Below, one piece after another: positions 1 through 9,401 of a stretch of 64,000 nucleotides of DNA (the stretch's first letter is position 1; every line of letters begins with the position of its first letter). The position numbers were made by a program, and so were the translations under genes. The notes beneath the pieces are model-generated. The model was given only the letters and a program-made list of their open reading frames with translations. It was not told where the DNA came from and did no database searches. The DNA is from Gemmatimonadota bacterium (GTDB lineage: Bacteria; Gemmatimonadota; Gemmatimonadetes; Longimicrobiales; Gaopeijiaceae): positions 41,989 through 105,988 of the forward strand of contig JAPPGZ010000087.1 of NCBI GenBank assembly GCA_028874905.1, in the 5' to 3' direction.

Positions 1-305
1 AGGTGGAGCAGACTTCCGGCGACGCCTCGATCCGGGCGGAGGCCGCGGCCGTGCGCGACGCCCTGCGGCCGATCCTGCTAGGCTTCGCCGGTGATGTCCT
101 GGATCCCGGACACGTGAACCTCGCGGGGCGCCTCAACTGGTTCACGATCCAGGTGGGCAACTACAGCGGGCGGCCAACGGCAGCCCAGTGGGAGTGGATC
201 GAGCGCTACGCTCGTCAGGTCGCGGATTATTCGGCCATGCTGGAGCCCATTCTGGAGGGTCCGGTGGCCGAGCTGGAGCGGAAGCTCGGAAACGGAAGGG
301 AGTAA
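1..305 (+). CDS. C-terminal fragment of a larger protein (possibly BNR/VPS10-repeat type)
   Basis: The gene is cut by the left window edge; the visible part is about 100 residues ending in TAA at 303-305, directly against the next start codon. It is a charged, helical segment with no catalytic motif. Its pattern (a short Leu-rich helix, then a PTAAQWEWIERYA stretch, then a Leu-rich tail) resembles the helical C-terminus of large secreted BNR/sortilin-repeat proteins that I recall as common in Gemmatimonadota-like genomes. That resemblance is from memory and weak. The GTG at position 3 is probably internal rather than the real start. It may be the upstream member of the arabinofuranosidase operon that follows without a gap. 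Confidence 0.45.
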   Translation, partial: VEQTSGDASIRAEAAAVRDALRPILLGFAGDVLDPGHVNLAGRLNWFTIQVGNYSGRPTAAQWEWIERYARQVADYSAMLEPILEGPVAELERKLGNGRE

Positions 306-2849
306 ATGGAGAGGCGCTCTTCGGCCCGGCGGCCGGATTCCGACGAGTTCGCCGCGGCGCCCGAGCGGCGGGGGGCCATGGACCGCCGGCTCTTTCTGCA
401 TATGGCGGCCGGCGCAGGACTGCTTCCCCTCCCTGCCGTGCTCCAGCGACTCGCGGGAGACCCCGGCAACCGTACCGGCCCGCTCGCCGAACTCGACGCC
501 TCTCCGCTTTCTCCCGTTGCCGCCGACTATCCGCTCCGCCCGGTCCGTTCGGCCCAGGTGACGATCACCGACGAGTTCTGGCGTCCGCGGATGGACGCCA
601 ACCGCGCGGTCTCCCTGCCGTACTGCTTCGATCGGTTCGGGGACGGGGGATTCAGCCTTTCGAAGCTCATCGAAGCGGCGGCCCATATGCTTGAGGAACG
701 CCCCGACCCCGAGCTGGAGGCGTATGCCGACGAGCGCATCGACGGGATGCTCGCGGAACTGGAACGGCGGATCGAGACGCCGCAGCAGTCGGTCCGGGTC
801 TCGGGCCACGTGCTGGAGGCGGCGACCGCGTATGCGGCGGCGACCGGCAAGTCCGGGCTCCTGGACGCGGTGGTGCGCCTCGCCGACCAGATGGATTCCG
901 TCTACGGGCCCGGGAAGGAGACGTACATCTCGGGGCACCAGGGGCTGAAGATCGGACTGGTCGCGCTGTACCGGGCCACGGGCGACGAGCGCTACCGGGA
1001 GCTGGCGAAGTTCTTCGCCGACGCACGGGGCCGGGACGATTACGAACGCACCGGCGAGTACGCCATCGACCGCACCTACGCTCAGGACCACAAGCCCGTC
1101 GTGGAGCAGACCGAGGCGGTCGGGCACGCGGTGCGGGCCACCTTCCTGTATATCGCGATGACCGACATCGCGGCGCTCTCCGGGGACGCCGGCTACATCG
1201 ACGCGGTCCATCGCATCTGGGAGGACCAGACCTACCTGAAAACGTACCTCACCGGGGGCATCGGGTCGACGCGGTTCCACGAGAAGTACGGCGAGCCCCA
1301 CGAGCTGCCCAATCTCAGCGCCTGGAACGAGACCTGTGCCGCTTACGGAAGCGCGGTCTGGTGCCACCGGCTGGCGCTCCTGGACCGCGACGCCCGCTAC
1401 GTCGACGTGATGGAGCGTGTGCTGTACAACGCTCTGCTCGTCGGCGTGTCGCTCCGGGGGGACCGCTTCTTCTACCAGAACCCGCTCATGTCCTTCGGCG
1501 ACTATGAGCGCTTCGACTGGATCAACGTTCCCTGCTGCCCGCCGAACGTGATCCGCATGCTCGCGTCGATCGGCAGCTACGTGTACGCGACCGATCCGTC
1601 GTCAGGGGGTCTGTATGTGAATCTTTTCACAAACTCCGACGCCCGCCTCGATGTCGGTGGGGTGCCGGTGCGGATCCGCCAGGAGACGCGCTATCCGTGG
1701 GAGGGACGCGTCCGCATCCGCATCGATCCGGAGCGCGAAGCCTCCTTCCCGCTTTTTGTCCGGATCCCGGGGTGGGCGCGCGGCGAGGTCATGCCGGGCG
1801 AGCTGTATCGGTACGCGGATGCGGATCCTGAGCCGCCGACGCTGCGGGTGGGACGCGGTGGGTCACGCGCCGCCCAGGCCGCGGGCCGGGAGGTGAACAC
1901 CCGTCGGCTGGAACGCGGATACGCCCGGATCGAGCGCACATGGCAGCCCGGCGACGTCGTCGAACTCGACATGCCGATGCCGGTGCGGCGGGTGCTGGCC
2001 CACCAGGCGATTCAGGACGACCGCAGGCGCGTCGCCCTGCAGCGCGGGCCCCTGGTCTACTGCGCGGAGTGGCCGGACAACGGCGGGCGGGCGCTCGACA
2101 TCGTCGTGCCGGACGGAGCCGCTTTCGAATCCGAGTTCCGGCCGGACCTGCTGGACGGGGTTCAGATCGTGCAGGGCGACGTGGAGGCGATCCGGAAAGA
2201 CAGCCGCGGCGAGGATGCCCCGACCGTTCCGCACCGGCTCACCGCCATCCCCTACTACGCGTGGGCAAACCGGGGGATGGGCGAGATGGCCGTTTGGATG
2301 GCGCGGGAACCCGCCGCGGCCTGGCTGCCGCCGGCGCTCCCGGCCCCGGTCGCCGCCGTGCGCACCTCGGGTGGCGTCGAGAAGGGCTGGACCGGGTACA
2401 ACGACCAGAACGACGACCTCGCGGCGATCCACGACGGGCGGGAGCCGATCAACTCGGCCGACCAGTCGCATCGCTTCTTCCGCATGCGGCCGCCGGTGGG
2501 CAAGCGCGCGTGGCTGGAATACGAGTTCGAGGCGCCTGTGCGTGTCTCCTCGTCACGAGTCTACTTCTTCGACGACAAGCGATTCTGCAACCTCCCCGAG
2601 TCGTGGCGGGTGCTCTGGCGGGACGGCGGGGAGTGGCGGCCGGTGGCGGCCCGCGGCCCCTTCACGGTCGAGCGGGACGCGTGGAGCACCGTCGAGTTCG
2701 AGCCGGTCGTGACCCGTGCCCTGCGCCTGGAGGTCGAGCCCCGCACGGTCTCGTACGAGGCCGGGCAGATCGGCCCGCCGGCGGCGATGTTCATCGACGA
2801 GGACATCGCGTGGCGGGAGTTCGGAGTCATCGAATGGCAGGCAGGCTGA
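306..2849 (+). CDS. GH127-type beta-L-arabinofuranosidase with C-terminal discoidin-like domain
   Basis: Exported glycoside hydrolase expected to release terminal beta-L-arabinofuranose. The GH127 zinc-thiolate site is visible: E342-T-C344 (NETCA) and the Cys pair C410-C411 (PCCPPN), matching the Glu/Cys/Cys/Cys cluster in which a Cys is the nucleophile of characterised GH127 enzymes. The catalytic module spans roughly residues 75-680. Residues ~700-845 look like an F5/8-type (discoidin) carbohydrate-binding fold. The N-terminus has a twin-arginine-like signal (DRRLFLHMAAGAGLL) behind a long n-region. The start at 306 has a good GGAAGGGAG ribosome site; ATG at 378 is an alternative. It is followed after 10 bases by a second GH127 protein, suggesting co-transcription. 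The exact linkage cut cannot be read from sequence. Confidence 0.9.
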   Translation: MERRSSARRPDSDEFAAAPERRGAMDRRLFLHMAAGAGLLPLPAVLQRLAGDPGNRTGPLAELDASPLSPVAADYPLRPVRSAQVTITDEFWRPRMDANRAVSLPYCFDRFGDGGFSLSKLIEAAAHMLEERPDPELEAYADERIDGMLAELERRIETPQQSVRVSGHVLEAATAYAAATGKSGLLDAVVRLADQMDSVYGPGKETYISGHQGLKIGLVALYRATGDERYRELAKFFADARGRDDYERTGEYAIDRTYAQDHKPVVEQTEAVGHAVRATFLYIAMTDIAALSGDAGYIDAVHRIWEDQTYLKTYLTGGIGSTRFHEKYGEPHELPNLSAWNETCAAYGSAVWCHRLALLDRDARYVDVMERVLYNALLVGVSLRGDRFFYQNPLMSFGDYERFDWINVPCCPPNVIRMLASIGSYVYATDPSSGGLYVNLFTNSDARLDVGGVPVRIRQETRYPWEGRVRIRIDPEREASFPLFVRIPGWARGEVMPGELYRYADADPEPPTLRVGRGGSRAAQAAGREVNTRRLERGYARIERTWQPGDVVELDMPMPVRRVLAHQAIQDDRRRVALQRGPLVYCAEWPDNGGRALDIVVPDGAAFESEFRPDLLDGVQIVQGDVEAIRKDSRGEDAPTVPHRLTAIPYYAWANRGMGEMAVWMAREPAAAWLPPALPAPVAAVRTSGGVEKGWTGYNDQNDDLAAIHDGREPINSADQSHRFFRMRPPVGKRAWLEYEFEAPVRVSSSRVYFFDDKRFCNLPESWRVLWRDGGEWRPVAARGPFTVERDAWSTVEFEPVVTRALRLEVEPRTVSYEAGQIGPPAAMFIDEDIAWREFGVIEWQAG

Positions 2850-2859
2850 GGGCATGGAC

Positions 2860-5217
2860 ATGAACAAGCGGATCCCTCGACGGCGCTTCCTGCGAACCGC
2901 CCCAGCCGTGGGCGCACTGGCGTACTCGGCTGCGGAGCGAACCCTGCTGCCCGCCACGCCCGGTCACTCGTCGATCGCCAGCCTGCCCGACATCGACCTC
3001 TGGAAGTCGGGGCGCGCGCCGGCTGCCGAATACCCCATTCGTGCCGCCCTCCATTCCGAGGTCGTCCTAGCCGACGACTTCTGGCAACCCCGCGTGCAGA
3101 GGAACGCCGAGGTCACCATTCCCCTCGAAGTCCGCAAGCTGGAAGCTTCGCCGAGGCGCACGCGCGGGGGTGTCCTCGAAGCCGCCATGCTGTCGCTCGT
3201 CACCCGTCCCGATCCGTGGCTTCAGGCATGGGTGGAAAGAAGGGTCGACGAGATGGCGGGCCAGGAGGCCCCAGCCAGCAACCGCGAGTTCGGGGTCGCG
3301 GCAACATGGTACCGGACGACGGGCCGACAGGATTTGATCGATCGGGCGGTTCGGTCGGCGGCGCTCCTCCACGACGATTTCCAGGCCAACAACCCTCCGT
3401 TCTCGGGCGGAGAGCGGGACTCTCTCAACTGCTCCCGGCTCTACCGGATCACCGGCGACCCACAGCACCTCGATCTGGCCCGGCACTACCTGGACATCAG
3501 GGGCCGCGACGACTCGGTCGGGCGGAGCCGCCACAACCAGTCCCACATGCACGTCCTGGAGCAGACCGAAGCGGTGGGCCACGCGGTGAATTGCCTGACC
3601 CTCGCGGTTTCCATGGCGGACGTGGGCATCCTCTCGGGACGGGAGGAGTACCTGCGGGTCGCTCAGAGCATGTGGCACGACGCCGTGAGCCGGAAGATGT
3701 ACATCACGGGGGGCGTCGGAACGACCGGCAACGAGGGCTTCGGCGAGCCGTACTCGCTGCCGAACATCGACGCCTACTCGGAAACCTGCGCGGTTCTGAT
3801 GCTGATCACCCTGAGCCACAACCTGTTCCTCGCCTCGGGTGACGCACGCTACATCGACGCGATGGAACGCGGCATGTACAACAATGCCGTGTGCGGAGTG
3901 TCGGTGTCGGGGGACCACTACTTCTACGTGAATCGGCTGGCTAGCGCCGGAGACGGCCGCGACCTGCGCTGGCAGCGCGCCTCGCTGGAGTGCTGCCCTC
4001 CGAACCTGGTGCGCTTCATGGCCCGCATGCCGGGGTACATCTACGCACAGGACCCGGACGGGGTGGTCTTCGTGAACCTGTACGTGTCCGGCGAAACGGG
4101 GTTCGAACTGGACGGCGGTACGTTGGGGCTCTCGGTGGAGAGCGAGATGCCGTGGGGCGGAAGGTCGTCGGTCACGGTGTCGGCGGAGCAGGCGCTGGAA
4201 GGGACCATCCGACTGCGCATACCGGGATGGGCCCGAGACCAGCCGGACCCGGAGGGTCTCTACGCATACACGGATCGGCTCGAGGCCCGAGCAACGGTGT
4301 CCGTGAACGGCCGGCAGGTGGACACGACGCCCGACCAGTTGGGCTACGTGACGCTCACGCGGCTCTGGCGGGATGGCGACACGATCGAGGTCGAGTTCCC
4401 GATGGAGGTCCGCAGGGTGGTCGCGGATGGGCGGGTTCGCGAGAACCGGGGCCGGTTCGCGGTCGAGCGCGGCCCTGTCGTGTACTGCTGCGAGTGGCCC
4501 GAAGTCGCGGACGACAAGGTCCTGGACCTGCTTTTCGACAACGACGGCGACCTGCGAACAGGCCTTGACGCGGACCTCTTCGGGGGCCACCCGGTCATCG
4601 AAACGGAAGCCCGGAGCCTGACCGATCCATCCGCGCCTGCGATGCCCGTGACCCTGATCCCCTATCACCTGTGGGCCAACCGCGGAGCCGGCGAGATGTC
4701 CGTCTGGCTGTCAAGCCGCGAACTGGCGCCGGGCGACACAGGTCCCGCCGGAGGGTTCATCTTTTACGTGAATCCGAACCATGCAAGTGACAGTTGGCGT
4801 TATCTTGAGGCCGCACCGTTCGACCAGAGTGGCGGGGCGAAGTGGGGGTGCTTCCGGCGGGAGGTCCAGGGTGCGCGCGGCACGGCGGTGGGGACCGGCA
4901 GACAGAACACGGCAGATATCCTGGCCGCCTGCGACGAGCCGGGCTCGGCCGCGTATCTGTGCGCGAATCTCGTGCTCAACGGGATCAGAGGCTGGTTCCT
5001 GCCTTCGACCGACGAGCTTGTGCTGATGTACGAGAACCTTCGCGCCACGGGGCTCGGCAACTTCAGGGACACGGGCCTGGTCGACAATTTCACGTATTGG
5101 GCCTCGTCCCAGGTCAGCGCCGACATGGCCGCCCACGTGGACTTCCCCGACCTCGGCCGGGTTCACGGCGATGACAAGGACTTCCCCCGCAGAGTGAGGG
5201 CGATCAGGGCCTTTTGA
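2860..5217 (+). CDS. GH127-type beta-L-arabinofuranosidase fused to a DUF1566-like C-terminal domain
   Basis: Second tandem beta-L-arabinofuranosidase-like enzyme, 785 residues from ATG 2860. ATG 2854 is also possible, but the GAGGG at 2848-2852 is better spaced for 2860. It has a Tat signal (PRRRFLRTAPAVGALAY). The GH127 metal/nucleophile residues are E308-x-C310 (SETCA) and C378-C379 (ECCPPN). Unlike its upstream neighbour, the last ~160 residues (from about 4735) are not a sugar-binding fold. They match the DUF1566/Lcl-C pattern: GGFIFYV near the start, then AVGTGRQNT, the LPSTDELVLMYENL segment, and a YWASSQ-type motif near the end. That domain usually occurs in secreted or surface proteins of unknown role, so the fusion is unusual. 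It shares an operon with the preceding GH127 gene and the sulfatase 7 bases downstream. Confidence 0.88.
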   Translation: MNKRIPRRRFLRTAPAVGALAYSAAERTLLPATPGHSSIASLPDIDLWKSGRAPAAEYPIRAALHSEVVLADDFWQPRVQRNAEVTIPLEVRKLEASPRRTRGGVLEAAMLSLVTRPDPWLQAWVERRVDEMAGQEAPASNREFGVAATWYRTTGRQDLIDRAVRSAALLHDDFQANNPPFSGGERDSLNCSRLYRITGDPQHLDLARHYLDIRGRDDSVGRSRHNQSHMHVLEQTEAVGHAVNCLTLAVSMADVGILSGREEYLRVAQSMWHDAVSRKMYITGGVGTTGNEGFGEPYSLPNIDAYSETCAVLMLITLSHNLFLASGDARYIDAMERGMYNNAVCGVSVSGDHYFYVNRLASAGDGRDLRWQRASLECCPPNLVRFMARMPGYIYAQDPDGVVFVNLYVSGETGFELDGGTLGLSVESEMPWGGRSSVTVSAEQALEGTIRLRIPGWARDQPDPEGLYAYTDRLEARATVSVNGRQVDTTPDQLGYVTLTRLWRDGDTIEVEFPMEVRRVVADGRVRENRGRFAVERGPVVYCCEWPEVADDKVLDLLFDNDGDLRTGLDADLFGGHPVIETEARSLTDPSAPAMPVTLIPYHLWANRGAGEMSVWLSSRELAPGDTGPAGGFIFYVNPNHASDSWRYLEAAPFDQSGGAKWGCFRREVQGARGTAVGTGRQNTADILAACDEPGSAAYLCANLVLNGIRGWFLPSTDELVLMYENLRATGLGNFRDTGLVDNFTYWASSQVSADMAAHVDFPDLGRVHGDDKDFPRRVRAIRAF

Positions 5218-5224
5218 GGAGTGG

Positions 5225-6934
5225 ATGATGATTGAGGGAATGGACCGCCGGGAGTTCATCCGCCGCGCCTCCGCCGGTTCGGCGGTGCTCGCGGGCTCTT
5301 CGGTGCTTGCCGGCACCTCGGTGTTCGGGGGTCTGACCGGCTGCACGGAGCCGTCCCGAGACGGAGCCCCCCACCCCAACGTGGTCCTGATCTTTTCTGA
5401 CGATCTGGGCTATTCCGACATCGGCTGCTACGGCGGAGAGCTTCGGACCCCCAACATCGACGCCCTCGGAATGGGCGGGCTCCGCTTCACCAACTTCATC
5501 AACGCGGCCCGCTGCTGCCCTTCGAGGGCGTGCATCCTGACCGGGCTCTACCCCCACCAGGCCGGGGTGGGCGGCATGATGAACGATCGGGGCGTACCGG
5601 GATACAGGGGCGATCTGGGGCGCGACTGCGTCACATTGGCGGAAGTCCTGCGGGAAGCCGGCTACGGCACCTACGCCACAGGCAAGTGGCACGTCACCCG
5701 CTTCATCGAGGCGGACGGACCGAAGCACAACTGGCCGCTACAGCGCGGCTTCGATCGCTACTTCGGCACGATCACGGGCGCGGGCAGCTACTTCGAACCG
5801 CAGACACTGACCCTGGACAACGATCCTGTCGAGGAGCTCGGGGCGGGTTTCTACTACACCGACGCCATTGGTGACCGATCCGTGCAGTTCATCGAGGACC
5901 ACCTGGACGGCACCCCCGCAGCGCCTTTCTTCCTCTACCAGTCCTTCACGGCGCCCCATTGGCCGCTCCACGCGACAGAGGAAGACATCGCCCTCGCGCG
6001 GGGGCGCTTCGACGCCGGCTGGGACCGTCTGCGCCTGGAACGCCATGAGCGGATGCTTGCCGCGGGCATCGTGGACCCGCGCTGGGTGCTCCCGGAGCGG
6101 GAATCCGAAGCCCCACCCTGGGACGAGGCGCAGAACAGTGACTGGCAGCTCCGCCGCATGGAGATCTACGCGGCCCAGGTCGAGTCGATGGACCGCGCGA
6201 TCGGGCGTCTGGTCGAAATGTTGCGCCGGCGTGGCGTGCTGGACGACACGCTGATCCTCTTCCTCTCCGACAATGGCGGGTGCGCCGAGGAGATCAACAC
6301 GCAGGGATGGTACGACTACATCCTCCGTGGCGGCGAGCGCGTGAGCCGCGAGTTCACGCTGGACGGCCGGCCCATCCAGGTGGGCAACGACCCCACCGTC
6401 ATGCCCGGCCCCGACGACACCTACCAGAGCTACGGTCTGCCGTGGGCCAACGTCTCGAACACGCCCTTCCGGCTCTACAAGGCCCTGACGCACACCGGGG
6501 GTGTGGCGACGCCCCTCATCGCTCACTGGCCGGGGGGCATCTCCGCCGCAGGCGAACTTCGCGACCAGCCCGGCCACCTAATCGACATTATGCCGACCCT
6601 CGTGGAACTGGCCGGGGCTGCCTATCCCGCCGACTACGCCGGCGAAGCGATCCAGCCCATGGAGGGCGTGAGCCTGGTGCCGACGTTCGCCGCCGACCGC
6701 CGTATGGACCGGGAAGCGATCTATGTCGAGCACGAGGGGAGCCGAGCCGTGATGGAAGGGGACTGGAAGGCGGTGGCTCGGGGGGCCGCCGGCCCGTGGG
6801 AACTCTACGACACGGAACTCGACCGGACCGAGACGCTGAATCTGGCCGCGCGCCATCCGGATGAGCTGGCTCGGCTAGCGGCGATGTGGGACGGCTGGGC
6901 GAACAGGGTGCGGGTGTTTCCGCGGCCGGGGTAG
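5225..6934 (+). CDS. Arylsulfatase-family (S1) sulfatase, exported
   Basis: Formylglycine-dependent sulfatase removing sulfate esters, probably from the same glycan attacked by the adjacent arabinofuranosidases. The activation motif C-C-P-S-R starts at C97, the residue to be converted to formylglycine. The N-terminal metal-site DD is seen in FSDDLGYSDIG, the second metal/substrate region in FLSDNGG, and the TGKWH segment in between. A Tat-type leader (MDRREFIRRASAGSAVLAG) ends at a Cys-containing stretch (LTGC), so it may be a Tat-exported lipoprotein. A GAGGAG ribosome site precedes ATG 5225 by four bases. The 569-residue length is normal for the family. It ends 11 bases from the convergent GH31 gene. 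Confidence 0.92.
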   Translation: MMIEGMDRREFIRRASAGSAVLAGSSVLAGTSVFGGLTGCTEPSRDGAPHPNVVLIFSDDLGYSDIGCYGGELRTPNIDALGMGGLRFTNFINAARCCPSRACILTGLYPHQAGVGGMMNDRGVPGYRGDLGRDCVTLAEVLREAGYGTYATGKWHVTRFIEADGPKHNWPLQRGFDRYFGTITGAGSYFEPQTLTLDNDPVEELGAGFYYTDAIGDRSVQFIEDHLDGTPAAPFFLYQSFTAPHWPLHATEEDIALARGRFDAGWDRLRLERHERMLAAGIVDPRWVLPERESEAPPWDEAQNSDWQLRRMEIYAAQVESMDRAIGRLVEMLRRRGVLDDTLILFLSDNGGCAEEINTQGWYDYILRGGERVSREFTLDGRPIQVGNDPTVMPGPDDTYQSYGLPWANVSNTPFRLYKALTHTGGVATPLIAHWPGGISAAGELRDQPGHLIDIMPTLVELAGAAYPADYAGEAIQPMEGVSLVPTFAADRRMDREAIYVEHEGSRAVMEGDWKAVARGAAGPWELYDTELDRTETLNLAARHPDELARLAAMWDGWANRVRVFPRPG

Positions 6935-6945
6935 GTTGGCTCGGA

Positions 6946-9387
6946 TCAGAACGCCACCTCTACCCGCGACCCGGCGTACAGGACCGTGCGCGTCTCCCCA
7001 CCCGGGAGCAGCTCCACCACGATCGTGCGCTCCGCGGGCAGCAGGTTGACGGCCCCCGGCGGCCCGCCCGGCTCGATCGTCAGTCGCGACGCGGCGTCGT
7101 CCCAGGTCATCCGCGTCCAGGTGCCGCGGCCCTGCAGGTAGTCGAGGCTGACTCCGTCGTCCTCGTACAGCGTGAACACGCCGTCGGAGCCCCGGAACAC
7201 CTTGATCGTGGTGGGTTCGTCGACCTCCTCGTCCATGTACTGCCGCACAGGGTCGAAGGGGATGACGGCTCCGGCGCGCGCGTAAAGCGGCATGATCGAC
7301 AGGTCCACCTCGCGTGTGACCGTTCGCCCGCCCGTGTGCCGCTCGCCCGTCCACCAGTCGTACCAGACGCCCGCTGGAAGGTAGACCTCGCGGCTCGCGG
7401 CGCCTTGTTTGAAGACCGGCGCGACGAGCAGATCGCGGCCCCACAGGTACTCGCTGCCGACTCCGCGGGCGCGCTCGTCCTCCGGGTAGTGGAGCCACAG
7501 GGCGCGCATCAGCGGCATACCGGTGTCCCGCGCCTCACGCGCGAGCGTATACGTGTACGGAATCAGCTGGTAGCGCAGCTCACCGTACCTGCGGGTGATC
7601 GTCTCGATCTCGGGGTTGTTCATCTCCGAAGCCGGCGGGAGCTCCGTCTGGCCCTCCGGGAAGCCCATGTTCGGGAGTCCCCACCCCCACGGCAGCCGCA
7701 GCCGCCAGATGCGCCCGTGCGCGCGGAACGACGGGGTGAATGCCGAGAACTGGAACCAGCGGGCGTAGAGTTCGCCGGTGAGCTCCGCGGTGGTGTAGAA
7801 GCCGCCGGTGTCGGATCCCCAGTAGGGGCTGAGGCTGAGCGAGTGGTTGATGCCCACGGAGACCTGGGCCTCCAGGGTCTTCCAGGTGGCCTGCGGGTCG
7901 CCCGACCACACCCAGCCGCCCCACTGCGCGATGCCGAGGTGCCCGTTGCGGTGCAGGCTCCAGGGACGGACGTCAGGGGTCGACCAGAGCGGGCCTTCGT
8001 AGTAGAGCTGATGGCGCTTGATGCGCTCGTAGAGGTCGAACCAGTCGCCTTCGTCGGGCCACCACGCGTTTACGCCGGCGCGCACCAGCGGGATGTGCTC
8101 CTGCCAGTAGGAGAAGACGTGCGACCGGTCGAGGATGTCGCCGGGAGCGGGCGGGATCGTGCCGTGCAGGGTGGGAAGGCGGTCGCGGCGCCAGGGCACG
8201 ATGTGGGTGATGACCCTGACGTTGCGGGCATGCAGGTCGGCGAGGACCTCCGGCGGCTGGCGCTGGAAGACGCGGGGGTTGAAGTCGAAGGAGGGCTGGG
8301 GCGTGTTCCACCCGGTGGGGGTGAATCCCGTGCCCAGGTAGATGACCGCGTCGAGCGGCATCCGCTTCTCGCGGAAGGTGTCGACCACCCAGGTGAGGAT
8401 CTCCTCCGCGTCGCGCTGGTCGTCGCGGAGCTCCCGGTGCGACTGCATGTACCCGAGCGCCCATATTGGAGGCATGACCGCGGGCCCGGAGATGTAGGCG
8501 ACGTCCCGCATGAAGGCGACGGGATCGTGCGCGTCGAAGACGAAGGCGTCGAAGACGTCGGTGGGCTGGGAGGCGGGGGGTCGTCCCTGCACCTGGCGCT
8601 CGTAGGTGCGATCCGCGTCGTCGGCGCCGGGGTCGGGGGCGGCGGGGGGACCTGGGGTGGGAGGGGCGGCGCGCTGCCAGGGGATGAAGGCGCCGCGGTC
8701 CGGGTCGCTCAGGTCAACGTGCACCCAGGGCGTGGCGACATAGAGCCCCCACCCCTCGGTGCCGACGAGCAGCGCGACCGGGTTGCGCGAGCCGTAGGCG
8801 TTCGACTGCCAGCGGGGGCGCATCTCGTGGAAGCGGCCGCGGCGGTCGAACTCCACGGCGTGATCGGTGCGCCAGCCTTCGCCGGGTTCGGGGCCGCCTT
8901 CGCCCATGCCGAGCACGGGGTGGGGGCCGATGGGGAAGGTCACCGTGCCGTCGTGGCCGAAGCGCAGCGTCTGGACGGGGGTGCCGTCCGCGCGCCTCAC
9001 CTCGACGGAAACGGGCGCCGGGCGAACCGTCACGTCGAGGTTCCCGACACGCCGCGTGACCGGCGCGGTGAGCTGGTCGAGGGAGATGACGGGCGCCGGG
9101 TAGGTCCGTCCGGCAGCGAGGGTCGGCGAGAAGGGCAGCTCGTCCGCGAAGCTCAGAGGCTTGAGCGTGACGCGCACGCTGTGCTCCCCCGCAACCCGAA
9201 CCTCGAGCCGCCCAGGCTGGCCGCCGCGGGCCTCGACCTGCTGGGCAAGCGCAGAATGAGCGGCGGCGGCTTGAAGGCACAAGCCGATTGGCACAACTGT
9301 AAACCAAACCTTACATAAAGTATGGTAAAGTTTACAAGTAATCCGCCTGCGGTCCCAAGGCGTTCGTCCGGCGGCGGATTCCAGCAT
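6946..9387 (-). CDS. GH31 family alpha-glycosidase (alpha-xylosidase/alpha-glucosidase-like), secreted
   Basis: Retaining alpha-glycosidase of family GH31. Numbering from ATG 9387, the nucleophile lies in WWPDEGDW (D445) and the acid/base in GSDTGGF (D526). The GFTPTGWN, YMQSHRE and PFDPVRQYMDE-type segments and a beta-sandwich C-terminal domain also fit. Specificity (xyloside, glucoside, galactoside) cannot be read. A signal peptide with core VWFTVVPIGL and an Ala-rich end (SALAQ) is present. The start is uncertain: GTG 9408 overlaps the end of the amidohydrolase gene upstream, and ATG 9387 lies just after it. The first ~30 codons include an AT-rich 37-base dyad unlike the surrounding ~70% GC. 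A Pro/Ala/Gly/Asp-rich insertion (plus strand ~8585-8680) interrupts the N-terminal domain. Likely co-transcribed behind the amidohydrolase. Confidence 0.9.
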   Translation of the reverse strand: MLESAAGRTPWDRRRITCKLYHTLCKVWFTVVPIGLCLQAAAAHSALAQQVEARGGQPGRLEVRVAGEHSVRVTLKPLSFADELPFSPTLAAGRTYPAPVISLDQLTAPVTRRVGNLDVTVRPAPVSVEVRRADGTPVQTLRFGHDGTVTFPIGPHPVLGMGEGGPEPGEGWRTDHAVEFDRRGRFHEMRPRWQSNAYGSRNPVALLVGTEGWGLYVATPWVHVDLSDPDRGAFIPWQRAAPPTPGPPAAPDPGADDADRTYERQVQGRPPASQPTDVFDAFVFDAHDPVAFMRDVAYISGPAVMPPIWALGYMQSHRELRDDQRDAEEILTWVVDTFREKRMPLDAVIYLGTGFTPTGWNTPQPSFDFNPRVFQRQPPEVLADLHARNVRVITHIVPWRRDRLPTLHGTIPPAPGDILDRSHVFSYWQEHIPLVRAGVNAWWPDEGDWFDLYERIKRHQLYYEGPLWSTPDVRPWSLHRNGHLGIAQWGGWVWSGDPQATWKTLEAQVSVGINHSLSLSPYWGSDTGGFYTTAELTGELYARWFQFSAFTPSFRAHGRIWRLRLPWGWGLPNMGFPEGQTELPPASEMNNPEIETITRRYGELRYQLIPYTYTLAREARDTGMPLMRALWLHYPEDERARGVGSEYLWGRDLLVAPVFKQGAASREVYLPAGVWYDWWTGERHTGGRTVTREVDLSIMPLYARAGAVIPFDPVRQYMDEEVDEPTTIKVFRGSDGVFTLYEDDGVSLDYLQGRGTWTRMTWDDAASRLTIEPGGPPGAVNLLPAERTIVVELLPGGETRTVLYAGSRVEVAF
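9299..9335. repeat. AT-rich 37-bp imperfect inverted repeat (operator-like)
   Basis: The segment begins GTAAAC and ends GTTTAC. Its two halves pair at 13 of 18 positions around a central base: GTAAAC, ACC and TAC blocks on the left mirror GTA, GGT and GTTTAC on the right. It is far more AT-rich than any neighbouring sequence and falls inside the predicted leader-peptide codons of the GH31 gene. It could be a repressor-binding dyad or an mRNA hairpin near the start codon. No matching regulator is in the window. Confidence 0.5.
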
Positions 9388-9401
9388 GGGTGACGCCCTG
9401 C

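Noticed and set aside
78..1367. 429-codon minus-strand open frame opposite the first GH127 gene
   Set aside because: Mirror frame of a high-GC gene with conserved active-site residues on the plus strand.
6886..9318. 810-codon open frame on the plus strand
   Set aside because: Antisense to the GH31 gene, which has intact catalytic motifs; the translated product has no recognisable motif.
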